A stretch of DNA of 64,000 nt from an uncultured Oscillibacter sp. (GCA_910589315.1 CAJUTB010000010.1:4986-68985); one strand, 5' to 3'; counted from the stretch's first letter, positions 31,552 through 41,140 are shown. Numbers and translations: made by a program. Notes: generated from the letters alone by a model not told the origin.

Positions 31552-33492
31552 ATGTGGCTGGGCGTTGATTACTACCCCGAACAATGGGACCCCGCTTTGC
31601 TGGAACCGGATTTGGACACCATCGCGGAGTTGGGGTGCAATATTATCCGAATCGCGGAATTTTCCTGGCATTTGATGGAAAAAACAGAGGGACAGTATGA
31701 TTTTTCGTTTTTCGACCGTGTAATTCTTGCGGCAAAAAAACGGGGCCTGAAAATCCTTCTGGGAACCCCCACCGCCGCCATTCCGGCCTGGTTAGCGGCA
31801 AAACACCCGGACATTCTCGCCGTGGGGGAGGATGGCCGGAGGCGGGCCTTTGGCAGCCGCCGGGTGTACTGCTTCAACAGCCCGGAGATGTACAAGTATT
31901 CGGAAAAAATCATCCGCGCCATGGCCGAACACTACAAGGAGGAAAAGGCCGTTATAGCGTGGCAGATTGACAACGAATTGGGCCATGAGGGCAGCGATCT
32001 CTGTTTCTGCCGGAACTGCCGCAAGGCGTTCCAGCTTTATCTGGCGCAGAAATTCAACGGGGAAATCGACGCCCTGAACGAAGCCTACGGCACGGCTTTC
32101 TGGTCCCAGGAATACAACCGCTTCGGGGAGGTTCCAATTCCAGAGGCGTCCACCGTTGCGCATAACCCGGCCCTGCGGCTGGACTGGGAGCGGTTCCGCA
32201 GCAAGAGCGTTTCGGATTTTGCGGATTTCCAGATCCGCCTGATCAAAGAGGTTATCCCGGATGCGGTCGTGACCCATGACATTCCCGGCGGCGGCCTGGA
32301 AAAACACGTCCACTATGCGGACGTTGCCCGGAATCTGGACGTAGCGTCTTATAATAACTATCCCGTCTGGGGCGGGCAGAAGGACCCGCTTCCGCCGCAC
32401 GAAATTGCCTTCGGTCTGGATTATATTCGAGGCTTGAAGGGCCGGAATTTCTGGATTACAGAGGCAATCATGGGAGCGCAGGGCCACGACGTAACAGGCT
32501 ATCTGCCCCGTCCGAACCAGGCGAAAATGTGGTCGTACCAAGGCATGGCTCACGGCTGTGAAGCGCTGCTGTACTTCCGTTACCGGGGAGCGTCCAAGGG
32601 CGCGGAGCAGTTTTGCTACGGCGTTTTGGACGCGGACAACGTAAAGGGCCGGAAATTCCGGGAGGTACAAAGTTTCTTTGCGGATATCCGGCCCTACGAA
32701 AAGGCTTTGACCGCGCCCATTGCAAGCGATGTCGCCATTCTCTACGACTACGACTCTCTGGCGTCGCTGCGTATTCAGCGGCAAAGCCTGCTGCTGGACC
32801 CGCCGGGGGAGATGAAAAAGCTCTACAAGGTGTTTTTTGATGCCAACGTCCCCGTAGATGTGCTTCCGTCAGAGGCGGATTTTTCCGGATATAAAGTAGT
32901 GCTTGCGCCGCAGATGATGGTCGCAAAACCGGATTTTCAGGCCAGGGCGGAGGCGTTTGTCAAGGGAGGCGGCACGCTGGCGCTGACCTGGAGGACCGCA
33001 GTCAAGGACGAAAACAACAACCTTCCGTTTGGAGAGCCGGTTCCGGCGGGTTACCAGGAATTGACAGGTGTGACAGTGATGGAAACGGAGAGCCTTCAAG
33101 AGCTGGAGGCATTTCCGCTAACGGGTCGGAACGGCGAAACCGGAACCGGCGGCATTTTCCGGGATATGCTGGCTGTCCGGGACGCGGAAATCCTCTACCG
33201 TTACGGCGACACGTTTTACACGGAATACGCCGCTGTGACGCGGAAGCGTTGGGGCAGCGGCGCGGCGTACTATCTGGGCTGCGGCCTGGACGCGGACACA
33301 ACGGAAAAACTGCTCCGGCAGATTCTGGACGAAACCGGAACGGAAACCGTCGCTTCCGATAAAAATGTTGAAGTGGTCACGCGGGGCGGGGCGGAACAGA
33401 AAATCCGCATTTTCATCAACCACAACGCGCACACGGCGTCGGCCTGCGGCGTAAGCCTTCCGCCCTTCGGCTGTAAAATTGAGACGCTTTGA
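31552..33492 (+). CDS. Beta-galactosidase, glycoside hydrolase family 42
   Basis: A 646-residue cytoplasmic GH42 enzyme, which hydrolyses terminal beta-galactosides in oligosaccharides. TIM barrel (about 1-390) with WLGVDYYPEQW at the start, acid/base Glu142 in QIDNELGHE and nucleophile Glu304 in FWITEAIMG; a Cys group (CFCRNC near 150-156) typical of metal-stabilised GH42; then the trimerisation domain and a small C-terminal beta domain. Start at 31552 follows AAAGGAG; an ATG at 31501 lacks similarity. Single gene without a visible sugar transporter. Probably repressed by the divergent LacI protein. Confidence 0.95.
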   Translation: MWLGVDYYPEQWDPALLEPDLDTIAELGCNIIRIAEFSWHLMEKTEGQYDFSFFDRVILAAKKRGLKILLGTPTAAIPAWLAAKHPDILAVGEDGRRRAFGSRRVYCFNSPEMYKYSEKIIRAMAEHYKEEKAVIAWQIDNELGHEGSDLCFCRNCRKAFQLYLAQKFNGEIDALNEAYGTAFWSQEYNRFGEVPIPEASTVAHNPALRLDWERFRSKSVSDFADFQIRLIKEVIPDAVVTHDIPGGGLEKHVHYADVARNLDVASYNNYPVWGGQKDPLPPHEIAFGLDYIRGLKGRNFWITEAIMGAQGHDVTGYLPRPNQAKMWSYQGMAHGCEALLYFRYRGASKGAEQFCYGVLDADNVKGRKFREVQSFFADIRPYEKALTAPIASDVAILYDYDSLASLRIQRQSLLLDPPGEMKKLYKVFFDANVPVDVLPSEADFSGYKVVLAPQMMVAKPDFQARAEAFVKGGGTLALTWRTAVKDENNNLPFGEPVPAGYQELTGVTVMETESLQELEAFPLTGRNGETGTGGIFRDMLAVRDAEILYRYGDTFYTEYAAVTRKRWGSGAAYYLGCGLDADTTEKLLRQILDETGTETVASDKNVEVVTRGGAEQKIRIFINHNAHTASACGVSLPPFGCKIETL

Positions 33493-33528
33493 GCAAGACT
33501 GCCGGTTTTGAATTAAAAAGAGACAAGC

Positions 33529-33560
33529 GCAAAGGGGTTCCCGCAGGGGAACCCCTTTGC
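33529..33560 (+). terminator. Very stable hairpin after beta-galactosidase
   Basis: Fourteen-base perfect arms (33529-33542, 33547-33560) with a GCAG loop. No T run follows on either strand, so it may work as a bidirectional block or a transcript-stabilising end. Confidence 0.6.
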
Positions 33561-33590
33561 TGCGTCAAAGATACTGGTCTTCGGTGCGTG

Positions 33591-33818
33591 TTACGGCTGT
33601 GATGGAGGATCCGGCTTCGAGAGAAGCGGAGAAGTGCCGTCTGGGACTTCGGTTTGCTTGCCGGAGGGCCGAGAACGGCTTTCGCCCTCCTGTGTGACCG
33701 GATCAGGTCCCGTGAGACTGCCGGTTTCGCGTAAAAAGGAAAGATTCAGTTTGTTCCCCACGTTCAAAGAAGCGGCTTCTTCCATCAAACAGCGTTGAAT
33801 CCAACGAAAAAACGTCAT
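33591..33818 (-). CDS. Possible small protein (unrecognised)
   Basis: A 75-codon frame with GAAAGGA eight bases before its ATG, lying after the SLH-protein gene on the same strand. The N-terminus is amphipathic (MTFFRWIQRCLMEE), the rest Ser/Pro-rich and disordered. No family is recognised and the composition is not strongly protein-like, so it may not be expressed. Confidence 0.35.
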   Translation of the reverse strand: MTFFRWIQRCLMEEAASLNVGNKLNLSFLRETGSLTGPDPVTQEGESRSRPSGKQTEVPDGTSPLLSKPDPPSQP

Positions 33819-33933
33819 AAAAAGGAATCCTTTCTCTGCGGTCCGGCCCAGGCCGGAGTAAAAACAGGTGTTTTTGGAACACGATAGATATTCCCTGCGG
33901 AGAGAAAACGCCGGTTAAGACGTTTTGAAAAAG

Positions 33934-36291
33934 TCAGCCTGCGATGTCGCGGTAAAGGTAAGTCACAATGTCGGCTCTGGGTGACTGGCTTCCGGGAACG
34001 AATGCGGTGCCGTTCAGGAGGCCGTTGGTGTCGGCCCAGGCGACGGCATTGGTATAGTATTTTCCAGGATTTGCGCTGGCGAGGCTGCTGGAGCCGGAAG
34101 CGGCGGGTTTGCCGTTGGCCCGCCAGAGGAACGTCACGACATGGCCGCTGGTGCAGGTTCCGCCGGGGTTGAAGGTGGAGGAGGTTGTGCCGGTGGTGAT
34201 GTTGTTTTCGACGGCCCAGAGAATGGCCTTGTAGAACGCGCTGGAGCTGGAAACGTCCGTAAAGGGATTGGTTTTTGTCTTGGGTTCGGGACAGCCCTTG
34301 GCCCGCCAGAGGAAGGTGACGACTTGTCCGCGGCTACATGCGGCGTTGGGACGGAATTCCGTTGCCGTCACGCCCGTGGTGACGCCGTTTTCCAAAGCCC
34401 ACAGAAGCGCGTCTTTGTAATAGGCGTTGTCCGGCACGTCGGTAAAGGGATTGGTTTTTTCGGCGCTGGGTGTCGCGGGCTTATTCGGGGTTGTTGTGCC
34501 CGGCTGTGTGGGTGTGGATGGCTTAGAGGGTGTTTCCGGTTTGCTGGGGTTTGTGGGTTTGTTGGGCGTGGTGGGTGTCGTGGGAGTTTTTGCCGGTGCG
34601 CTGGGATCGGCCTCTCCGCATTTTTTACAGACGCCGTTGGCATACCTGTGCCCCAAAGGCGTCATAACGCTGTAAACCTCTTTTGCCTTGCAGTAAGGGC
34701 AGATCAAAATGAGATACCCGGATTCCGTACAGGTGCTGGGTATCGTTTCATGTGGGTTGCTGTAAACAAAGTAGTGGTTACAGTTGGGGTCTCCGACCTC
34801 CACGACATCCCCTAATTGATATCGATTGCCGTTCCCCTGGGAGGGCGTAGTTGGTGTTGTCGGCTTGGTGGGAGTTGTTGGGGTGGTCGGTGTTGTCGGA
34901 GTAGTGGGAGTCGTTGGAGTAGTAGGCGTCGTCGGCGTGGTAGGCGTTGTGGGAGTTGTCGGGGTGGTGGGCGTATCCGGCTGGGTTTCGGTTTCACCGC
35001 CGCCCAGGACGGTCACGCCGGAATGGTCGATGCCATAGAAAACAGGGCCGGAGTTGTTGGTGACATACCAGACGGCTTTGCCGTTGTATTCAATGGGCTG
35101 GCAGTCAGACAGGGGGGCTTTTGCCTCCTGGGGGGCGGTTTTGGGCGCGCCGTCCGTGCCGTACTCAATGTAATTCAGGGTATCGCTGACGGTATAGCCG
35201 GATTTTGTGTTCCAGAGCATAAAGCCGCCGTTCATGCCTAGCGGGGCGAGGACGGGCGTGGTGGAACCTGTACCGGCGGGCGGCTCAATCTTGTACAGCT
35301 TGCCTTTTCCGTCGGAAATCTGCATGGCCCCGAGATAAAGGGTCCGGCTGCCGCGTCCGGAGGCGTTGCCGTCGTAGTTGAAGGCGTAGATATAGTGGGA
35401 GCTGGTTTCGGAAAGTCCGCCGATGGATGCACCGGTGGTGTTGTTGCCGGAAGCCCCGGCGAAGGGCATCATGTTCATCCAGGCCCCCCATTTTCCGTAC
35501 TGCTGGCCGGTGAACTTGCCGCTTCCGGCGTCGGCGTAGTACTTCATGAAGGTGACGCCGCGGGTGGAGTCGCTATCGCCGTGGTTGAGGGTGATGATTT
35601 TACCATCCCGGTCAATCAGGATGAACTGGTTGAAGGAGTGGCTGACATAACCATAATCCTCGTTCCAGATGTCATAAAACCCGTCGGATATGGTCATATC
35701 GCTTTCCCGGACGCAGAAGACCATATTCGCCTGATGGTTATAGGCGTAGTTGTCGATGGGCGTTTTGAACATGGTGCGCCCGGTGTGGACGTAGAGGTAG
35801 CCGTTGTACTCGTCGCAGCGGAGGGAGGCGGCGTCAAAGGGGGTTTGCGTATTGGCTCCGGTCAGGCTGGCCTGTCCCTGGCGCGTCCAGTCCTTGGAAT
35901 ATTTGACGATGCGGATGACCTCGACGCTCGCGCTCTCCGAGGGGTTGTTCTGACCGAAGATGAGGAAGTTGGCGTCCTTCCCGGCGAAGAAGCCGCCCCA
36001 TTTGGAAAGCTCCATGGGGATGGTACGGCTGCCGGTGAGGTGATAGGAGCTGTCGTAATCCTCCACGACGACCTTGCCGCTGATGTACTCGACCCGGGTC
36101 AGACCGCCTTTTTCATTGGCGTACAGGTACGAGGTGACGGGGGAGGCGACGGTGGAATAGTCCTGTTTATTGAGGTTGCGGGAAGCGGCGGGAGTTTCCG
36201 CCGCACCGGCGGCGGGGGACAGCGTGAGGGCCAGCGTCAAGGCGCAGAGCAGAGCTGTCAGGCGTTTGGGGATATGGGGCTGATGTTTCAT
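33934..36291 (-). CDS. Secreted SLH-domain surface protein with Thr-Pro linker
   Basis: A 785-residue exported protein. Signal peptide (1-30, ending SPAAGAAE); a beta-rich, probably propeller-like domain (about 45-430) with WGGFFAG, FLIFGQNN and GYVSHSFNQF; a linker of about 14 Thr-Pro-Thr triplets (near 435-480); a CxxC-type zinc-ribbon-like segment (CNHYF...CPYC...CKKC, about 500-560); a second Pro/Thr/Lys linker; and three C-terminal SLH repeats (NPFTDVP, NPFTDVS and a degenerate third) that anchor proteins to cell-wall polymers. The ligand of the N-terminal domain is unknown. A paralogue of that domain is encoded divergently to the right. Confidence 0.92.
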   Translation of the reverse strand: MKHQPHIPKRLTALLCALTLALTLSPAAGAAETPAASRNLNKQDYSTVASPVTSYLYANEKGGLTRVEYISGKVVVEDYDSSYHLTGSRTIPMELSKWGGFFAGKDANFLIFGQNNPSESASVEVIRIVKYSKDWTRQGQASLTGANTQTPFDAASLRCDEYNGYLYVHTGRTMFKTPIDNYAYNHQANMVFCVRESDMTISDGFYDIWNEDYGYVSHSFNQFILIDRDGKIITLNHGDSDSTRGVTFMKYYADAGSGKFTGQQYGKWGAWMNMMPFAGASGNNTTGASIGGLSETSSHYIYAFNYDGNASGRGSRTLYLGAMQISDGKGKLYKIEPPAGTGSTTPVLAPLGMNGGFMLWNTKSGYTVSDTLNYIEYGTDGAPKTAPQEAKAPLSDCQPIEYNGKAVWYVTNNSGPVFYGIDHSGVTVLGGGETETQPDTPTTPTTPTTPTTPTTPTTPTTPTTPTTPTTPTTPTKPTTPTTPSQGNGNRYQLGDVVEVGDPNCNHYFVYSNPHETIPSTCTESGYLILICPYCKAKEVYSVMTPLGHRYANGVCKKCGEADPSAPAKTPTTPTTPNKPTNPSKPETPSKPSTPTQPGTTTPNKPATPSAEKTNPFTDVPDNAYYKDALLWALENGVTTGVTATEFRPNAACSRGQVVTFLWRAKGCPEPKTKTNPFTDVSSSSAFYKAILWAVENNITTGTTSSTFNPGGTCTSGHVVTFLWRANGKPAASGSSSLASANPGKYYTNAVAWADTNGLLNGTAFVPGSQSPRADIVTYLYRDIAG
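34846..34974 (-). repeat. Thr-Pro-Thr coding repeat
   Basis: About 14 units of a 9-base repeat coding Thr-Pro-Thr in the SLH protein. Third codon positions vary between units, so the repeat is kept at protein level, although unit number could change by slippage or recombination. Confidence 0.85.
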
Positions 36292-36587
36292 TACAGAGTC
36301 CTCCTTCTATTTTGGGCGTGTGTTTTTCGTGAAAACCCACCCATCTATAAAATAAGTTCGATTCCGGACGGTTCGGGTTTTATTTTCGCGCGAAAAGATT
36401 CGGAAAACCGGCATCTTTGTATGAATGGGTAAAATTCGTTTTCCTTTTTTGCTATTTTTGCTGTTTTTCGAGAAATTTGAAAAAAATAGGAAAAAAATAA
36501 AACCTGGAGGGCGTCAACCGGCACTTTATAAATAGAGGCCCTGTTCAGGACTTCCAAATTTTTACGGATTGAAAGGAACAAAGGAAA
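36292..36587. other. Divergent intergenic region, AT-rich
   Basis: A 296-base spacer between the SLH gene and the divergent membrane-protein gene. It is unusually AT-rich for this genome, with runs of A near 36478-36500. A TATAAA (36527-36532) could be the -10 of the rightward gene, but no good -35 is seen. No gene is supported. Confidence 0.5.
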
Positions 36588-37586
36588 ATGGATAACTTGG
36601 AGAACAAAAACCAGGAGCAAAACGCCTGCCCGCAGTGGACCGCCAAGGCACTCCTGCGGCAAAATCCCGTTGAATTTCTTGGCTTGACCGGCATGGGATG
36701 TATCGCCGCATCTATCCTTCAAAGAGTGCTTGCGGCTCTGGGGATATACGGCCCCTTTACTTCCTCAATATTTTGGATTTTTCTCGCCGCCGCACTTGCG
36801 TTTCTTGCCATTCGCTGGAAGATCTTCCTCCGCAACCGCTATCTAAACCAAATGTCACCGGAGGAAGCCGTCCAGTTTTACGAGGAGGACAGAAAATTCA
36901 AATGGAATCCCCTCTATTCCATCTTGCTGGTCGGAATGGGGTGGTTTCTAGTATATTTTCTTTTTGGCGTCATCATCAGCCAACTGGGCTTAACCAGCGG
37001 GGGCCTTTTCTTTGTGTTTTTTGTTGTTTCGATTGCAGTCGCTGTGCTGGTACACCGTTGGTTTAATCGGGCGATGATCGAAAAGACCCAGACAAACAAG
37101 AAGCTACTGGATGAAATGGAACAGGGGAAGTACTGGGATGAGATTCCGGATGCACTCATGAATGAGGAAGACGTCAAGAAAATCGTGAAAAAGCTGGCCC
37201 AATGCAAGGTGTATACGGTGAAGGACGCTGTAAGGAGCGTCCAGACGGATAAGCTAACGAAAAAGGCCGCGAAAATCACAGCGATCATCAGCGTTGCGAT
37301 TGGCGGACTCTTGGCGATGCTCTTTAGCAGTTGTTCCTTTGATATCTCTAAGGAACTCAGCGATGAAATTATGGGCAGCGGCTCCGGAGACGACGGTTCC
37401 AGCCAAAGTATCCGGGAGAACGAAATTTACAAGGAAAACGAGCGTCTCTTTAAAAAACATCGGGCTAAAAAAATTGCGTACGCCGAGCTGGACTGGGCCA
37501 AGAATGCCGTGGTGGGTTCCTCGTATCAGTCGGAGCGCATCAACGCCGCGAAGTACTGGTTTAATGAGGCGCGTAAATTGCGCTGA
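36588..37586 (+). CDS. Polytopic membrane protein of unknown function
   Basis: A 332-residue protein with hydrophobic segments around residues 33-53, 58-75, 100-122, 128-150 and 222-244, separated by charged loops, then a hydrophilic C-terminal region after FSSCSFDISKELSDE. A usable AAAGGAA precedes the ATG. No family is recognised. It ends at TGA 37584-37586, but the same frame stays open for another 459 codons that encode a domain related to the neighbouring SLH protein. It is therefore either a complete short protein or the first part of an interrupted longer one. Confidence 0.65.
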   Translation: MDNLENKNQEQNACPQWTAKALLRQNPVEFLGLTGMGCIAASILQRVLAALGIYGPFTSSIFWIFLAAALAFLAIRWKIFLRNRYLNQMSPEEAVQFYEEDRKFKWNPLYSILLVGMGWFLVYFLFGVIISQLGLTSGGLFFVFFVVSIAVAVLVHRWFNRAMIEKTQTNKKLLDEMEQGKYWDEIPDALMNEEDVKKIVKKLAQCKVYTVKDAVRSVQTDKLTKKAAKITAIISVAIGGLLAMLFSSCSFDISKELSDEIMGSGSGDDGSSQSIRENEIYKENERLFKKHRAKKIAYAELDWAKNAVVGSSYQSERINAAKYWFNEARKLR

Positions 37587-39106
37587 TTCGATAAAGACGG
37601 CGGCCCTCATACCCTTAAATCCTATCTGTATGAGAATTCCAAGGGCGGGGTGACCCGGGTGGAATACCGAGAGGTTATAACCGGCGAATCCTATTTCAGC
37701 TGGGACATCTACATCCTGGTGGAGGAATATAATTCTTCCTTCCAGCTTCTCACCAGCCGGAAACTCCCGGTGGAGCTTTTCCGGTGGGGCGGATTTTTTG
37801 CGGGAAGCAAATATAATTTCCTGGTGTTTGGACAGAACAACTTAAAGGAGAGCGACAGTGAGGAGGTTTTCCGTATCGTCAAATATTCCAAGGACTGGCA
37901 GCGGCTGGGAAGCGCGAGCATCTACGGCGCAAATACGCAGGATGCGTTTGTCCGCGGCGGCCTGGACTGCGCGGAATCCGGCAACGAGCTCTATATTCAC
38001 ACCTGCTATACGATGTACAAGGCGAAAGATGGCCTGAATCACCAGTCAAATGTCAGCTTTGTAGTGAATCAGGAGGACATGAGCTGCAAGCCCCTTCGCG
38101 TCGGCTGTGTCAGTCACTCTTTTGATCAGTACATTCTGGTGGACCAGGCGAAAAATATTGTCCAGGTGGACCTAGGCGACGGCTACCCCAGAGCGGTAAC
38201 GCTGTCGAAGTGGACGAACCGTGCGAATCCCGATCCCGCGAAACGCGGCAGAGAGAGGGTGACGGCTACCATTGAGGCCATCCCCGGAGCGGTCGGCGAC
38301 AACAGTACAGGTATCCACATCGGCGGGCTGACGGAAACCAACGGCAGTTATGTGACGGTGTACAGCCGGGGTTCCCAGGAAACCGAGAAGTGTTTCAGCG
38401 GTCCGTCGGATCTCATCCTGGCGTTTATCGAAAAAAATACACTGACCACCAAGCAGGTAAACCTCGGAAGGCTGTCCTCGGATTATTGGCATTATCTTGG
38501 CGCGCCCAGGCTGGTCCCGACGAGCCTGAGCGGCGGCTATGTTGTCTGGGGCGAGATTAGCGAAGCCGAGGGAAACGGTACGATGCATTATGCCTCCTAT
38601 TCGGAGAACGGCACGGTTAGCGCGGTCAAGACGGTGAAGGGCATGGCTTCGGATTGCGAGTCAATCATGCATAACGGCAAAGTGGTCTGGTATGTAACAC
38701 AGAAATCCATTCCCACATTCTACATCCTGGATGCCAGCGGCGTCAAAGCGGTGAAGGCGACCGCTGCGCCGGGCGCGGCAGCTTATCCCCGGGTGGAGCG
38801 TTCCAGCGTTCCGGCGCGCAGCACGCCCCCGAACAGCTACACAACCGAGGGAAGCGCGACCCCCGCAACGCCCACTATGAGTTCCGTCAATAAACCGGCT
38901 TATCCGGAACTCCGCTGCGCCGGCTGCAACTATTTGATGTGCGAAGAAGGCGATGGCAAAATATAGATCTGAATAACGGCGGCGCGAGCAGCGGATTTTT
39001 CTATTATTGCACGAACTGCAATGCTTACGCGTTCTGCCAGCAGTGCGCCGGCAAACCGGGCACGGAAGCGATTTATAAACGTCATGAAAACGCGTGCAAA
39101 GGCTGA
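37587..39106 (+). pseudogene. Paralogue of the SLH protein's N-terminal domain, lacking own start and frameshifted at the end
   Basis: Continuing in the frame of the preceding gene after one TGA, codons give FDKDGGPHTLKSYLYENSKGG and on, aligning with SYLYANEKGG of the SLH protein; WGGFFAG, FGQNN, RIVKYSKDW and VSHSFDQY are shared. No signal peptide, ATG or ribosome site precedes it (the first GTG at 37650 abuts a G run). The frame stops at 38964-38966, but the -1 frame continues with FFYYCTNCNAYAFCQQCAG to TGA 39104-39106, completing a Cys-rich ribbon begun by CAGCNYLMC. Two lesions suggest a decayed gene; recoding is the alternative. Confidence 0.65.
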
Positions 39107-39127
39107 CCATATTATAATGAGGGCAAA

Positions 39128-39158
39128 AGACCGCCGCCGGATTCCCGGCGGCGGTTTT
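39128..39158. terminator. Bidirectional terminator
   Basis: Eleven-base GC-rich arms (39130-39140, 39145-39155), loop ATTC. TTTT follows on the plus side and TTTT on the minus side, so it serves both the decayed surface gene and the convergent CDF transporter. Confidence 0.85.
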
Positions 39159-39160
39159 GT

Positions 39161-40327
39161 TCAGGTGTAAGAGCGTTCGACGTTGACGATGGCGCGGAAG
39201 CTGCCGTCCAGAGCCTGAATGGCGGCTTTGATTTTGTTTTCCACCTCGCTGTCCGAGAGGCGGAAATGGAAGGGGACCACCGCGTCAAAGATCACGTTGG
39301 ACGCCTGACCGCAGGGGACTATTCGGAAATCGTGAATGGCTATGCCGTCGTCGATGCACTGAATGATGGCCTCCACCCGGCGGCGGGTTTCCTCCGTTGG
39401 GCCGTCGCTGGTGATCACGGGGTCTATATGAATAACAGCCTCACAGCCCAGCTCCTCCCGCAGCGTCCGCTCAATGCGGTCGATTTCCTCATGGATCGCC
39501 AGCAGGTCGCCTTCCGCAGACACCTCGGCATGGAGAGAGATCATGACGCGTCCGGGACCGTAATCGTGGACAATCAGGTCATGAAGTCCGGACACCGCCG
39601 GGCACGCCAAAACCAAAGAACGAATCTGCTCCACAAATTCCGGCGAAGGCGGCGTCCCCAGAAGGGGGTCAATGGTGGATTTGGCCGCCTTGCAGCCGGA
39701 CCAGAAAATGAGCGCGGCCACAAGAAGCCCGCACCAGCCGTCCAGGGGAAGGCTGGTAACGCGTCCCGCCAGGGCGGGGAGCAGGGCGGCGGCGGTAGCG
39801 GCGCAGTCGCCCAGGGAATCGGCGGCGGCGGCCTCCATGGCGGCGGAGCGAAACCGCTTTCCATAATGCCGGTTGTAGCGGGCCATGTAAAACTTCACGC
39901 CAACGGCGGCGCACAGAAGGAGAACGGTCCAGCCGCTGGCGGCGGCCGGCGGAGGAGGAGATACGATGCGTTCCAGGGAGGATTTGGCAAGTTCCAGACC
40001 CATGAGCAGAATCAGAACGGACACGGCCAGCCCCGACAGGTATTCCAGTCGTCCATGGCCGAAGGGATGGTGTCCGTCGGGTTTTTGCCCGCCCAGAAGA
40101 AAGCCTGCCAGCGTCACGACGGAGGACGCGGCGTCGGAGAGGTTGTTCACAGCGTCGGCCACAATGGCGATGGACCCGGAGACGAGACCCGCCAGCAGCT
40201 TGACAAGAAAGAGCAGGAGATTCAAAACGATGCCAACCGCGCCGCAGAGAACGCCGTAGCCCTGACGCAGGGCGGCTTCGGAACGGCCCTCGGGCTTCAG
40301 GAACAGCCGGGCAAGCAGAGAAATCAT
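39161..40327 (-). CDS. Cation diffusion facilitator family metal exporter
   Basis: A 388-residue proton/metal antiporter of the CDF family. Transmembrane domain (about 20-215, six helices) has IVADAVNNLSDAASS in helix 2 and AADSLGDCAATA in helix 5, so the metal site is Asn/Asp in helix 2 and Asp/Asp in helix 5, a pattern nearer Mn/Fe than Zn exporters. A KPDGHHPFGHGRLEYL loop follows helix 2. The cytoplasmic domain (about 220-388) is longer than usual and appears to contain two CDF-type modules. Manganese or iron efflux is inferred, not shown. Confidence 0.92.
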   Translation of the reverse strand: MISLLARLFLKPEGRSEAALRQGYGVLCGAVGIVLNLLLFLVKLLAGLVSGSIAIVADAVNNLSDAASSVVTLAGFLLGGQKPDGHHPFGHGRLEYLSGLAVSVLILLMGLELAKSSLERIVSPPPPAAASGWTVLLLCAAVGVKFYMARYNRHYGKRFRSAAMEAAAADSLGDCAATAAALLPALAGRVTSLPLDGWCGLLVAALIFWSGCKAAKSTIDPLLGTPPSPEFVEQIRSLVLACPAVSGLHDLIVHDYGPGRVMISLHAEVSAEGDLLAIHEEIDRIERTLREELGCEAVIHIDPVITSDGPTEETRRRVEAIIQCIDDGIAIHDFRIVPCGQASNVIFDAVVPFHFRLSDSEVENKIKAAIQALDGSFRAIVNVERSYT

Positions 40328-40407
40328 GGAATCAGCTCCAAAAGGATGAACTCAGAGTGTGGATTACGTTCAGTATATGCCGGGAAAGCGGCAATATGCC
40401 GGACCGC

Positions 40408-41007
40408 TCACGGACGGCCCGGAAGGACCAGCTTTATCCGGCAGCAGAGGTCGTCAAGATCCCGGTCCGTAGCGGCGGGAACGCGGAGTTTTGCGCCGCA
40501 GTCCGCGCAGATCAGATCCACGGCGGAACGGCGGACTTCTATGCGGACGTTTGGACTTCCGCAGCCGCAGGAGAGTCCGCCGGGCCGGGCGGCGATGTCC
40601 CGGAGTTCGGAAAGAATCTCGTACATGATCACACTGTCCAAAAACGCCTCGGAATCGCCGCGCTGTTCCTTTTCGGCCAGGACGGCGAGTTCCCGCAGAT
40701 TTTTTTCCACCGTGCCCTCCGGGCCGATAAAGCAGCAAAACTGCTTGGTTCTGGAGCAGGCCAGGGCGGACGCGCTCTCCAATACCTGGGCGGAGGTGCA
40801 GCGGGCGGTATGGGTTTCGCCGCAAAGCCCGCAGGGGACTTGAATCTGATAGCGTTCCCCGTCGAACACCGCCCGGAGGGCGGAGCCGCCGCAGCCGCAT
40901 TCCACCTCGGCCCCCGCCGCTTCCAGGGCGAAGACGGACCGGGCCGCCAGAACGGTTTTCTTGCAGCTGGGGCAAAGGTAGCCGAAAGAGCGCATTTCCT
41001 CGCGCAT
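40408..41007 (-). CDS. Cys-rich zinc-ribbon-like protein, unknown function
   Basis: A 199-residue soluble protein with several paired cysteines: YLCPSCKK, ECGCGG, VPCGLCGE, a middle FCCFIGPEG, SCGCGSPN and ICADCGAK. These suggest two or three zinc-binding ribbons around a helical centre (EKNLRELAVLAEKEQ). No named family is recognised. GAGGTG lies about ten bases before the ATG. It is divergent from the Ter cluster and could be a regulator or metal-binding helper, but nothing in the sequence proves this. Confidence 0.75.
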   Translation of the reverse strand: MREEMRSFGYLCPSCKKTVLAARSVFALEAAGAEVECGCGGSALRAVFDGERYQIQVPCGLCGETHTARCTSAQVLESASALACSRTKQFCCFIGPEGTVEKNLRELAVLAEKEQRGDSEAFLDSVIMYEILSELRDIAARPGGLSCGCGSPNVRIEVRRSAVDLICADCGAKLRVPAATDRDLDDLCCRIKLVLPGRP

Positions 41008-41111
41008 AGCAAAAACACCTCGCAGACCGGCGGGCCTGCCGCGCCGCCGGAATTTTAACGGTTATTGAACCTGCCGCGGGCAAAGGCTGTCCAGCGACTG
41101 GTATTCTTACG

Positions 41112-41140
41112 ATTATAACACAGGAAACCGGAGCCGTCCA
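41112..41140 (-). promoter_or_regulatory. Promoter of the Cys-rich protein gene
   Basis: Minus strand TGGACG (41135-41140), 17-base spacer, TATAAT (41112-41117) with extended TG. It is 105 bases before the ATG, so the leader is long. Confidence 0.65.

Noticed and set aside
34846..34974. Short regular repeats that might suggest a CRISPR array
   Set aside because: Units are 9 bases, contiguous and coding for Thr-Pro-Thr; there are no spacers and no cas genes.
37584..37586. TGA as a selenocysteine codon
   Set aside because: The stop lies between two domains, not at a catalytic site, and no clear stem-loop follows at the short distance a bacterial SECIS needs. Readthrough or a mutation remain possible.
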